A stretch of DNA of 9,776 nucleotides from an uncultured Oscillibacter sp. (GTDB taxonomy: Bacteria; Bacillota; Clostridia; Oscillospirales; Oscillospiraceae), in assembly GCA_946183715.1 (NCBI GenBank), contig CAMHDB010000057.1:1-9776 (forward strand), in the 5' to 3' direction. This document shows positions 1 to 6,603 of this stretch, piece after piece; within the stretch, counting starts at the first letter, position 1; the number at the start of each line of letters is the position of its first letter. The translations under genes and the position numbers were made by a program. Under the pieces are notes generated by a model. The model ran no database searches and had not been told where the DNA came from. It was given only the letters and a program-made list of their open reading frames with translations.

Positions 1-1303
1 CCTCCGCGCTGAAAGTACCTGTATCGCCCGTGTCGCCTTTCGGGCCCTGCGGCCCGGTGTCGCCCGTATCGCCTTTCGGGCCCTGCGGCCCGGTCGCGCC
101 CGCGTCGCCTTTGGGAATCGTGAACGTCGACGAGTTCCCATTCGAGAGCGTCAGCGTTAGCACGACATTCCCGCTGGCGTCGGTGGTATGCGTCACCGTC
201 GAGACCGACACGCCGTCCGCCCCGGCGGGGCCCTGAATCCCCCGCGCGCCCGACAGGTCTGTGATAAATGTAAAGCCGTTTTCGCCCCGGACGTAGAGCT
301 TGGCATTGTCGGGGTCTTCGGTGTCGGAGGCAATCACGACGAACGCGCCGGGAGTTACGGACGCGGCGTCGGCGTCCATGGCGGCGACGGAGGCGTAGGT
401 CTTGGCAATCCGGAACGGTTCCCCGGGCTCGCCGCGCGCGCCGTTGGCGACGTGGAACGCGCGCGACGTGCCGTCCGAAAGCGTCGCCGTAATCGTGTTC
501 ACGCCGCCGCTCTCCAAACTGGTGACAGTCTGCGTCATATCCGTGACCGACACGCCGTCCGCGCCGCGCGGAATGCCAAATTCCAGCGACATTTGCTCCG
601 GAAAGTCGATACTCTCCGGCATGTACTGATTCCGGACATAGGCCGCCTGTCCCGCCGGGAGGCTTTGCGCCCAAACGCCCATATTCGCGACGATGTTTTT
701 GGCCTGTTGGGCCGCCCGTGCGGCAGTCTGCGCCTCCGCCGCGAATCCGGACGCCGCCGCCTGTGCGTCGGAGGCGTCCAAAGCGTAGGACTGCGCGTCC
801 GTCGCGGACTGCTCCGCGCTTTCGGCGTAGCCCTGCGCGGCCTCTACCTGCGCGTCCACGCCCCCGGCGGACGCTAACAGCGTAGCCAACCAGTCGGGGG
901 GCTCTTCCGGGGGTGTCGCCAGCGCGCCGCCCAGCGCGTTTTCGACAATTGTCCGGTAGATGTCGCTTTTCGCGAGGAACTCCGGCGAAACCTGCGTCCC
1001 GCGATAATAGCGCAACTCCGCCTTGCCGTAGCGGCAGACTTGCGCGGTGTCCGTACCCGTCACGTCCCAGTGGACAAGCGTCCCGGTCGTATTGTTGACG
1101 GTCGAGCCGTCGGCGTCCGTGCGCGTGACGGCTACCGGGTAGGGGTACTCGTCACCCTGCCGCTGATGGAGAAGCTGTACGGTGCCGGGGCCGAATGCCT
1201 CGACCCACGCGGAGATGTCGAACACGATATGCTGGGCGTGATGTTCCCAGCGGTGCCCCAAGTCCAGCGGGATATCGTTTGAATCGACTTTGTAAGTCTG
1301 CAT
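1..1303 (-). CDS. Tail fibre with BppU-like N-terminus and collagen-like repeats (C-terminus beyond window)
   Basis: The frame is open from the ATG at 1301-1303 to the left edge, giving 434 residues without the C-terminus. It is probably the receptor-binding tail fibre. Residues 1-105 (MQTYKVDSNDIPLDL, then HIVFDISAW, TVQLLHQR, YPYPVAV) resemble the beta-sandwich N-terminal domain of baseplate/upper fibre (BppU-type) proteins that attach fibres to a tail. Residues 149-205 are Ala/Gln-rich with heptad-like spacing and are probably a trimeric coiled coil. Residues 248-288 and 363-399 are two copies of a small beta module starting DGVSV and ending in an NG or KG turn. Between them lies a segment with AKTYASVAAMD and NAKLYV, common in phage fibres. 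Residues 399-429 are Gly-X-Y triplets (GPQGPKGDTGDT twice). It follows the 167-residue gene after 31 bases. Family recognition is from memory; the receptor cannot be told because the tip is missing. Confidence 0.85.
   Translation of the reverse strand, partial: MQTYKVDSNDIPLDLGHRWEHHAQHIVFDISAWVEAFGPGTVQLLHQRQGDEYPYPVAVTRTDADGSTVNNTTGTLVHWDVTGTDTAQVCRYGKAELRYYRGTQVSPEFLAKSDIYRTIVENALGGALATPPEEPPDWLATLLASAGGVDAQVEAAQGYAESAEQSATDAQSYALDASDAQAAASGFAAEAQTAARAAQQAKNIVANMGVWAQSLPAGQAAYVRNQYMPESIDFPEQMSLEFGIPRGADGVSVTDMTQTVTSLESGGVNTITATLSDGTSRAFHVANGARGEPGEPFRIAKTYASVAAMDADAASVTPGAFVVIASDTEDPDNAKLYVRGENGFTFITDLSGARGIQGPAGADGVSVSTVTHTTDASGNVVLTLTLSNGNSSTFTIPKGDAGATGPQGPKGDTGDTGPQGPKGDTGDTGTFSAE
23..94 (-). 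repeat. Two tandem 36-bp repeats encoding collagen-like triplets
   Basis: Two head-to-tail copies of a 36-bp unit differ by very few bases; their 26-base cores at 33-58 and 69-94 are identical. Each encodes the 12 residues GPQGPKGDTGDT in the fibre gene. A related triplet run follows at 95-107 with weaker identity. Such repeats build trimeric collagen-like shafts, and copy number can change by recombination or slippage. More copies may lie past the left edge. Confidence 0.9.
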
Positions 1304-1317
1304 TATCTTTTGTAAAG

Positions 1318-1323
1318 CCTCCT
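1318..1323 (-). promoter_or_regulatory. Shine-Dalgarno of the fibre gene with unusually long spacing
   Basis: On the minus strand AGGAGG is a full match to the anti-Shine-Dalgarno core, but it stands 14 bases from the fibre ATG instead of the usual 5-9. No ATG, GTG or TTG lies closer in the fibre frame. It sits in the 31-base gap after the 167-residue gene. The spacing may lower fibre translation relative to neighbouring genes, whose sites have 5-9 base spacing. Confidence 0.7.
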
Positions 1324-1334
1324 GTTCTTGAAAA

Positions 1335-1838
1335 TTACCCGAAATCCAGCAAATAGCCGCCCCGGTTGCTTTGCGTATACCATTCGTTTACAAGTTCCGG
1401 GCTTCCCGGATAGTACCACCATTTCGCGGGACTGCCTCCGCGATAGGGGAACAGCATGAACCCCGCCCAGAAGTGAATCCCCGGCACCATGTCGCGGCGC
1501 TCGAAAAAGTTGACATTGTAATAGTAGTCCGTGGACTTGACCGTTTCCGGAAGCTGTACGACGTGGCCGATGGTTTGCGCGCGGTTCGAGGCGGCAATAC
1601 GGCGGAAGACGCGTTCGGGCGCGTTCCTGTCGGGGCCGTACTCGTAGACAATCGTAAGCGGGTAGGCGGTCTGGATATACATCTTGCTGACGAAGGTATC
1701 GAAATCGCCGGAGGGGTAGCGGAGGAAATTTTTCGTCCCGGTCATCCACGTCTTTTCAAACGGCCCCATAGGGCGCCCGGCGGTGGCGGCGAGGCCGAAA
1801 GCAAGCCCGTTGAAGAAACTCCGGTCGTCATACGCCAT
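1335..1838 (-). CDS. Unrecognised tail-associated protein, 167 residues
   Basis: I do not recognise a family. I chose the ATG at 1836-1838 because GGGAGG lies 8 bases upstream; an in-frame ATG seven codons earlier has no such site. The protein starts MAYDDRSFFNGLAFGLAATAG, a short helix-like segment resembling the 'SFxxGLAxG' starts of small tail proteins in Bacillota phages. The rest is rich in aromatic residues (TDYYYNVNFFE at 103-113, KWWYYPG at 139-145, EWYTQ at 152-156), with no membrane segment or catalytic motif that I can see. It overlaps the preceding 131-residue gene by 11 bases and directly precedes the fibre gene, so a role in the tail tip or fibre attachment is plausible. It ends with TAA. 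Confidence 0.8.
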   Translation of the reverse strand: MAYDDRSFFNGLAFGLAATAGRPMGPFEKTWMTGTKNFLRYPSGDFDTFVSKMYIQTAYPLTIVYEYGPDRNAPERVFRRIAASNRAQTIGHVVQLPETVKSTDYYYNVNFFERRDMVPGIHFWAGFMLFPYRGGSPAKWWYYPGSPELVNEWYTQSNRGGYLLDFG

Positions 1839-2223
1839 TTCCGACACCTCCCGCCGCAAATACGCCCCAGAGCGTGAAGTTTGTCAGGTCGGCGTCGTCG
1901 TCCGCGAGGCGGAAGCGGAACCAGATACGCGCGTAACCGTGAAACAGTTTTGCCGGATTCGCGCGGAGCAGTTCCGGGAGCGTGACGGGCGCCGTGTAGG
2001 TTCTGCCGTCGCGGCTGTAGGCGGCGGTCACGTCGCCGGTGTACTCCGCCGTCATGAAGGTCAGCGCGTCGACGCCTGACAAGTCCGCGAACCAGTCGAA
2101 ATCGGCGGCGATTCCCGTCACGGACAGGCACGCAATCAGAGACGGGCGCGTGTACGGAACCCGTAAGCGGCAATGCAGGGAAATCCCGGTGAAGTAGCCC
2201 GCCAGCCAGCTGTCCTCGTCCAT
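1828..2223 (-). CDS. Unrecognised small tail-associated protein, 131 residues, possible beta-sandwich
   Basis: No family is recognised with certainty. The ATG at 2221-2223 is preferred over one six codons upstream, because GGAGG lies 7 bases before it and the earlier ATG overlaps that site. The N-terminus MDEDSWLAGYFTGISL resembles the start of the next gene product (DDRSFFNGLAFGL). The body alternates short hydrophobic strands with polar turns (DALTFMTAEYTGDVTAAYS at 52-70, ARIWFRFRLADDDADL at 98-113, NFTLWGV at 115-121), a pattern like galactose-binding or discoidin-type jelly rolls, where a surface loop would hold the YSRDGRTYT segment. That fold is an inference only. It starts 2 bases after the TGA of the 542-residue gene, so it is part of the tail gene set. 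Confidence 0.78.
   Translation of the reverse strand: MDEDSWLAGYFTGISLHCRLRVPYTRPSLIACLSVTGIAADFDWFADLSGVDALTFMTAEYTGDVTAAYSRDGRTYTAPVTLPELLRANPAKLFHGYARIWFRFRLADDDADLTNFTLWGVFAAGGVGNGV
1847..1851 (-). promoter_or_regulatory. Shine-Dalgarno deciding the start of the 167-residue gene
   Basis: The minus strand reads GGGAGGTGTCGGAAATG, placing GGAGG 8 bases before the ATG at 1836-1838. It lies inside the end of the 131-residue gene, consistent with coupled translation across the 11-base overlap. Confidence 0.75.
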
Positions 2224-2225
2224 AC

Positions 2226-3854
2226 TCACGCCTCCCCCCATGTGATGACCGTCTCGTGCCCGACCATATCCGTAATTTTGCTCACGCGCCCGGAACTGTC
2301 GCGCTCTATGGTGTACTGGTTGTAGAGGCCGCCGTCGAGGGCCTCTACAAAGCGGTAATAGCCCGGCGTGTTGACGCGCGAGAAGTCCAGTCCCGAGACC
2401 TTGCGCAGTCCCGTAAGCTCCATGTAGCCGTACTCGTCCACGCTGATACCGGAGGTTGAGCCGTCGGCGTTGACTTGCGTCAGGTCAAGCCCGCCGCCGT
2501 TCCCGCTACTTCCGCCGCTTCCGTCCCCGGTCGACGTACTCCCCGACGCCACGCCCAGCGCCGCCCGGATTTTGTCGGCGTCGTACTGCAAGCCGTCAAT
2601 CGTCACTTTGCCGTCCGTCGTCATGCGGATTCCGATTTCCTTGTTGTCGGGCGTCAGGTAGCGGATGTCGAAGCCGTCGGCGGTTTTGAGTATCCATGCC
2701 CGGTTGTTGCCCTGCTGATTCCCCGCGCCGAAGCGGTCGACGGGCGAGTAAATCCCGTTGACGGCCTCGAAGGAAATCGAACGCTTAATCGCCTCGTTGT
2801 AGGTGTAGACCTGTACAGGGTACTCCGTCGGGGTGGTCGTGGTGAAGATACGCTCATTCTGCGCCGTGACGGGGTAGCCGTCCGCGCCGCGCGACAGTCC
2901 GGACACGTCGACGGGCCAGAACAGCGGTTCGCCGTCGGGGTTCGCGGCCTGAATCGTGCCGCCGTTACATTCTCCCGTGACCCATTCGACGTTCTGCCCC
3001 TGCGCGCGGATAAAGTTATCGTCGGAGGTGTCGCGGGCCAGATAGCGCGCAATACGACGAGAAGTGTTGAGCGTGTCGACGGCGAGATTGGCGATTTCGC
3101 CGTAGCCGGAGTAGAGCGCGTCGGCGGAGAGCTGTCCGGAGATGTCGACGTTGCCTTCCATCTTGATATAGCCGTACAGCTCCTGCTGTCCCAGCCGGAG
3201 CGTGATTTTGGAGTAGATTTCGCCGTTTTCCGTCACCGTCGACACCGAAAGGCTGATTCCGTCGACGGCCTGACGGATACTGGAAATATTGCCTTCGGCG
3301 GTCGTGACGCGGGTCTCGAAACCGTCCGCCGTCTGTTCGAGCGTCGACACTCTCCCGTCGACGTTCGCCACGTCGGCGGAAATCCCGTCGGCCCGTACCT
3401 GCAATGTCGCGATGTCCTGCCCGTGACGCTGTGCGAGCAGTTCCAGCGCGTCGGCGCTCTGCCGGATGGCCGTCAGACGCCCGTTGAAGTCCGTCGCGAC
3501 GCTGCCCGCGAGGGTGTCGGCGTAATGCTTCGTGGCGGCTTCGGCGTCGAGTTCCGGCTCCCGGTACAGGCGCAGAATGCCCCGCATAGTCCCGCCGTCC
3601 AGCGGGAGACAGTCGCCGGAGACGCCGCCGCCCGTACCGCCTTCTCCGCCCCCGCCGCCGCTTTCGGAAAGTAACTGCTCCGCGCGCGGAAGCATGACAT
3701 TGTTGATATACGACGCGATTTCCGTAAACAGCGACTGCAAGTCGCGGCGGTTCTGTACCTCGCTGTGCTGATGGGTGGCGTAGTCGGCGGGGTCCTCCCA
3801 GTTTTTGGAGTAGTAGAGGCGCGGAATCAGTTCGGGTGTGTCGTTGTCGGGCAT
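2226..3854 (-). CDS. Tail protein with coiled-coil repeats, 542 residues
   Basis: This is a structural tail protein, probably a tail-tip or upper fibre component. I start it at the ATG at 3852-3854, which shares one base with the TAA of the preceding gene (TAATG) and has GGAGG 8 bases upstream; the frame runs 37 codons further upstream inside the previous gene, without merit. Residues 1-65 form a likely virion-anchoring helix region (RDLQSLFTEIASYINN). Residues 66-79 are a Gly-rich linker. Residues 84-113 carry a PLDGGTMRG...AATKHYAD motif typical of phage tail fibre repeats. Residues 133-216 are four 21-residue repeats, a likely trimeric coiled coil. Residues 250-412 (DTSDDNFIRAQGQ, TTPTEYPVQVYTYNEAI) match a domain I recall from Clostridia phage tail proteins. 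Residues 437-456 are a Ser/Gly linker before a small C-terminal domain. Family recall is from memory. Confidence 0.85.
   Translation of the reverse strand: MPDNDTPELIPRLYYSKNWEDPADYATHQHSEVQNRRDLQSLFTEIASYINNVMLPRAEQLLSESGGGGGEGGTGGGVSGDCLPLDGGTMRGILRLYREPELDAEAATKHYADTLAGSVATDFNGRLTAIRQSADALELLAQRHGQDIATLQVRADGISADVANVDGRVSTLEQTADGFETRVTTAEGNISSIRQAVDGISLSVSTVTENGEIYSKITLRLGQQELYGYIKMEGNVDISGQLSADALYSGYGEIANLAVDTLNTSRRIARYLARDTSDDNFIRAQGQNVEWVTGECNGGTIQAANPDGEPLFWPVDVSGLSRGADGYPVTAQNERIFTTTTPTEYPVQVYTYNEAIKRSISFEAVNGIYSPVDRFGAGNQQGNNRAWILKTADGFDIRYLTPDNKEIGIRMTTDGKVTIDGLQYDADKIRAALGVASGSTSTGDGSGGSSGNGGGLDLTQVNADGSTSGISVDEYGYMELTGLRKVSGLDFSRVNTPGYYRFVEALDGGLYNQYTIERDSSGRVSKITDMVGHETVITWGEA
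2231..2235 (-). promoter_or_regulatory. Shine-Dalgarno deciding the start of the 131-residue gene
   Basis: The minus strand reads GGGGGAGGCGTGAGTATG, with GGAGG 7 bases before the ATG at 2221-2223. The site lies within the last codons of the upstream tail gene. Confidence 0.75.
3207..3458 (-). repeat. Four 21-residue repeats in the tail protein
   Basis: The codons for residues 133-216 of the 542-residue protein divide into four 63-bp units. Each starts with a variant of xADG(I/F) (SADAL, RADGI, TADGF, AVDGI); the first three end with a hydrophobic-Gln type pattern (TLQV, TLEQ, SIRQ). The pattern is degenerate at DNA level, so it is an old duplication. Twenty-one is three heptads, which fits a coiled-coil shaft. 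Confidence 0.7.
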
Positions 3855-5941
3855 TAGCGCTCCCTCCCTTCGTACCGGACGCGCAATTCCACGGAGTACG
3901 GCGCGAGATTCTGTCCGGCGGTGTCGTTTTCGAGGCGCAGCGAGAAGTGGCGGACGTGTCTGCATTTCGGCCTCCGCCGGAATACCGCCGCGTGGCGCGG
4001 GACGCTCAAATCACGCACTTCCAGATTCCGGTCGGTCAGGCGGTCGTGTCCTTCTACGTACAGGTTCACGCGGTCGGCGCGGGTCTCGTAGTCGGTCTCG
4101 TAGAGTACGGACACGTCGGACGGCGCGTCGGCGCGGAGGGAAAACAGCGCGGTGTCCACGTCCTTGAGGCGGTCGTAACTGCCGAAATTGCGCGCCGGGA
4201 ACTGGTACGCTTTCCGGATTCCCTCCCCGAAGTCGCTCAGCGTCGGCCCGAGGCGCACTGTACGCAACGCGGCGTTGAACAGGCACGGGAGCCTGTCGCG
4301 CACGGACAGCGCCCGGGCGTCAAGGCCCGTAAAGTAGAACCATACCGGGTTTGCGCTGTCGGAAAGGGAGTAGTCCCAGAGCCAGACATGTCCGTTGACA
4401 GCAAGCCAGTAGCGTTTGCCGTCGTCGAGGGAGCAGACAGGCCCGCTTCCCGCGATACGCATATCGTAGAGCAGGCCGGGGCGGGTGTCCGAGCCGTTGA
4501 CCTTCTCCGACAGACAGCGCACATTGTTCTCCCGCGCCGCCGACGAGGACAATACCTGATACACGCCGCCGTAGGTGTTCGCGAATGTCAGGTTGTTCCC
4601 GATGAGCTGAATAGACTGCGGCAAGTCACAGCCGATTTTGTCGTTGACCGGCGAACAGGCCACGGAGATTCTGTCGCAGCCGTTGGCGGTCTTGACGGAG
4701 AGGGACAGCTTTCCGATTCGCCGCGACTGGAATACCAGAATCTGGTCGTACTGCCCGCCGAACCCGGTCACGGTGCCGCCGATGACGTTCCGCGCGTCGG
4801 CGGGCCAGTAGGACGCGTCGGGGCCGGATTCCGTCACGCCCGACCAGTACACGGTACCGCCTCCGCCCGCGACGACACATAACCTTTCGCCCGTGCCGCC
4901 CGCCACGGCATACGGACAGTTCATGAACGCCGAAAGCGCGGCGGCGTCCGCCTTGCTGTAGGTAATCTCCACGCGGGCGTTGTCGGGCGGGGCCTGCGCG
5001 AACGTGACGATTCCGGCGGCGGTGTCGACGCTGTAATCGCGCCCCGCGGTGTAGGTCAGGCCGTCGACGCTGACGAGCGTCACGGCGTCCACGCGCTCCG
5101 CCGGAAGGTGGTATTCCAGTTGCCCGACATCCAGCGCGAAAGTGAGCACGGCGTCCTCCTCCGGGGCGGTGTTGAAAAGGACGCTTCCCGTAGCGAGGTC
5201 GACCGAGTACAGCGCGGGGCGAAGGAGCGTGGCGCCGACATAGACCGCCGAAATGCCCCGCAGGTTTTCCGCCGCCGTGCGTCCCACACTGAATCCGCGC
5301 GTAAAGCCGTCGCCGTAGAGAATCACGTTTTCCGGTACGCTCGCGGGCCTGTAGCGGACGCGTTTCCGCGCCGAAAGGCGGTTCGCGGACTGGTATTCGT
5401 CGCCGGAGCCGTCCGCCGGGTCGGCGTTGACAAGAATCGTCGGGATAAAGGCGGTGTCGGCGACGCGGGAGATGTTAAGCGGGTTTTGTAAAATGCCGTG
5501 CGTGCTGTTGTAATAGAAGCGATAGAACCCGCCGGTATTCTTGTAGTACAAGTCGTTCCCGAAGCGGAAGAATGTCCCGGCATTGCGCGGAACGCCCTGA
5601 TAGAGCGCGGTATCGCCGTTGGCGACTTGCCGGAGTTCCCGAAAGTGCCCGTGCCACGTATAGAAGGACGCGCCGATATGGAGAACCACGCCTTCCTGAA
5701 ACGCCGCGGCGGCGTAGACGACATCGGAGGCGCCGAAGAGGCGTCCGGGATAGGAGCCCGCGCCGTAGCCGGAAGTGGCGTACTCCTGCCCGGGCCGCGA
5801 CTGCAACACGCCGTCGTCCCACCAGAGATTCACGATTTCCGGCGACTCGTTGTCCTTGAGGTTGATTTCGGCGTCGCGGAGGTTCAAGCCGCCGTCGAGG
5901 GACGGAAAGCGGAACGTCTGTTCCCGCTTGCTGTTAGCCAT
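3854..5941 (-). CDS. Tail nozzle / packaged-DNA stabilisation-like protein (beta-propeller type), 695 residues
   Basis: This probably forms the tail channel below the adaptor, closing the portal after packaging, as T7 gp12 or P22 gp10 do. The N-terminus carries FPSLDGGLNLRDAEINLKDNESPEIVNLWWDDGVLQSRPG-type signature residues at 12-51 (key parts: DGGLN, ESPEIVN, DGVLQSRPG), common in this family across many phages. Middle and later segments read like propeller blades: VYWSG and SYWPADARNVIG at 364-388, ILVFQSRRIGKL at 401-412, IGCDLPQSIQLIGNNLTFAN at 436-455, GGVYQVLS at 458-465. Between blades lies an insertion with two similar beta modules (229-270 and 285-329). The C-terminal 100 residues (VDTALFSLRAD, VNLYVEG, HFSLRLEN) look like a beta-sandwich. 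Length is near T7 gp12 (794) and above P22 gp10 (472). It lies 12 bases after the adaptor gene, with a weaker GGGGGTG ribosome site, and ends with TAA. Confidence 0.82.
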   Translation of the reverse strand: MANSKREQTFRFPSLDGGLNLRDAEINLKDNESPEIVNLWWDDGVLQSRPGQEYATSGYGAGSYPGRLFGASDVVYAAAAFQEGVVLHIGASFYTWHGHFRELRQVANGDTALYQGVPRNAGTFFRFGNDLYYKNTGGFYRFYYNSTHGILQNPLNISRVADTAFIPTILVNADPADGSGDEYQSANRLSARKRVRYRPASVPENVILYGDGFTRGFSVGRTAAENLRGISAVYVGATLLRPALYSVDLATGSVLFNTAPEEDAVLTFALDVGQLEYHLPAERVDAVTLVSVDGLTYTAGRDYSVDTAAGIVTFAQAPPDNARVEITYSKADAAALSAFMNCPYAVAGGTGERLCVVAGGGGTVYWSGVTESGPDASYWPADARNVIGGTVTGFGGQYDQILVFQSRRIGKLSLSVKTANGCDRISVACSPVNDKIGCDLPQSIQLIGNNLTFANTYGGVYQVLSSSAARENNVRCLSEKVNGSDTRPGLLYDMRIAGSGPVCSLDDGKRYWLAVNGHVWLWDYSLSDSANPVWFYFTGLDARALSVRDRLPCLFNAALRTVRLGPTLSDFGEGIRKAYQFPARNFGSYDRLKDVDTALFSLRADAPSDVSVLYETDYETRADRVNLYVEGHDRLTDRNLEVRDLSVPRHAAVFRRRPKCRHVRHFSLRLENDTAGQNLAPYSVELRVRYEGRER
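3863..3867 (-). promoter_or_regulatory. Shine-Dalgarno deciding the start of the 542-residue tail gene
   Basis: The minus strand reads AAGGGAGGGAGCGCTAATG. GGAGG lies 8 bases from the ATG, inside the last codons of the nozzle-like gene. This favours the start at 3854 over the longer upstream frame. Confidence 0.8.
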
Positions 5942-5953
5942 AGCACACCCCCG

Positions 5954-6547
5954 TCAGAAGCCGTAAGCGTCTTGCACAGTCCGCGTCTCCGCCGCGAAAG
6001 CGGGCGTCAGACGGCTCAGACGCGCCTCGTACTCGTTTGAAAGCGTCGTGTAGGCGAACTCGTCCTCCGTGCGCATGAGGCAGGCCGCCGCGTACAGGCA
6101 CGCGATACGAACCGCCTCCGGGCTTTCGCCGAACTCGTACTCGTCGGCGGGGTTGTCGGGGAGTTGTTCCGGGTAGTGGTAGTACTCGACTAAATAGACG
6201 CCTTCCGGGGTCAGGAGCGTGCGCCCGCCGAGAAGCTGGTATTCGTTCGTCAATTGCGGGCCGTCGCCGGAGAGTTTCCGCACGCCGCCAGAACAGAGCC
6301 GCCAGAAGTCCCCCGGGAGAATGTGCTGTTTCCAGCCGTTGGAAAGCGTCTCACCGTGTTCGAGGCGGCAGACACTGCGTTCCGGGTACGGGCCTGTACG
6401 GATGTCGAGCAGGGCCTGATTGATAAGCCCCGGAATTTTCTGGATGGTGTCCGACTGGTGGTTGTACGCGGGCGAAATGACCTCCCCGGCGGTGCTGTAC
6501 TGGTCTACCAGTTCGAGCACGGCCCGCTTGATGTTACGGTATTGCAT
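5954..6547 (-). CDS. Head-tail adaptor (tail tubular protein A / gp11-like), 197 residues
   Basis: This is likely the adaptor ring that docks on the portal and carries the nozzle. The evidence is position (directly between capsid and nozzle-like genes), size (T7 gp11 is 196 residues) and composition: an N-terminal helix (YRNIKRAVLELVDQYS), a turn with IPGLINQALLDIRTGPYP at 38-55, a beta-rich middle (LPGDFWRLCSGG, LLGGRTLLTPEGVYLVEYYHYPE), and C-terminal helices with AVRIACLYAAACLM at 145-158 and LSNEYEARLSRL at 169-180. The C-terminal tail TVQDAYGF could insert into the portal or nozzle, as adaptor tails do in related phages (inference). The ATG at 6545-6547 has a purine-rich AAAGGGGGA site close upstream. 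A P22 gp4-like or gp6-type connector is the alternative assignment; the role would be the same. Confidence 0.8.
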   Translation of the reverse strand: MQYRNIKRAVLELVDQYSTAGEVISPAYNHQSDTIQKIPGLINQALLDIRTGPYPERSVCRLEHGETLSNGWKQHILPGDFWRLCSGGVRKLSGDGPQLTNEYQLLGGRTLLTPEGVYLVEYYHYPEQLPDNPADEYEFGESPEAVRIACLYAAACLMRTEDEFAYTTLSNEYEARLSRLTPAFAAETRTVQDAYGF

Positions 6548-6570
6548 ACTTCCCCCTTTCCTTTGACCGC

Positions 6571-6594
6571 CGGGGGCCCCGGGAAGGGCCCCCG
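6571..6594 (-). terminator. GC hairpin after the capsid gene, no U-tract
   Basis: A perfect 9-bp inverted repeat (CGGGGGCCC / GGGCCCCCG) has a 6-base loop. It lies in the only other sizeable gap (6548-6603) between the capsid stop and the adaptor start. On the minus-strand transcript it begins about 10 bases after the capsid TGA. It is followed by GCGGTCAAAGG rather than a run of U, so it is not a standard intrinsic terminator. It may be a partial terminator or an mRNA 3'-end stabiliser that raises capsid expression over the tail genes. Function is inferred; the inverted repeat is seen. Confidence 0.6.
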
Positions 6595-6603
6595 CGCGGA
6601 TTG

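Noticed and set aside
1..107. Possible CRISPR-like array
   Set aside because: The units are tandem without unique spacers and read as in-frame collagen triplets in the fibre gene.
1303..1749. 148-codon minus-strand frame overlapping the 167-residue gene, ending at the fibre start
   Set aside because: It is Arg/Pro-rich, shares almost all its length with a better-supported gene, and has no convincing ribosome site.
1335..1838. Diversity-generating retroelement variable region in the aromatic-rich 167-residue protein
   Set aside because: No template repeat or reverse transcriptase is visible in the window, and the C-terminus does not show the C-type lectin end expected of such targets.
3854..3965. 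Extended N-terminus (37 codons) for the 542-residue tail protein
   Set aside because: The extension lies inside the nozzle-like gene, is Arg-rich and has no ribosome site, while the ATG at 3854 has GGAGG at 8 bases and a TAATG junction.
2475..4882. Long plus-strand open frames (399 and 348 codons) opposite the tail genes
   Set aside because: They are Arg/Val/Gly-rich, low-complexity products of reading GC-rich genes on the wrong strand, lack good ribosome sites, and lie fully opposite well-supported minus-strand genes.
6571..6594. Confident intrinsic terminator
   Set aside because: The stem is strong but no U-tract follows on the coding strand, so only a hairpin of uncertain role is claimed.
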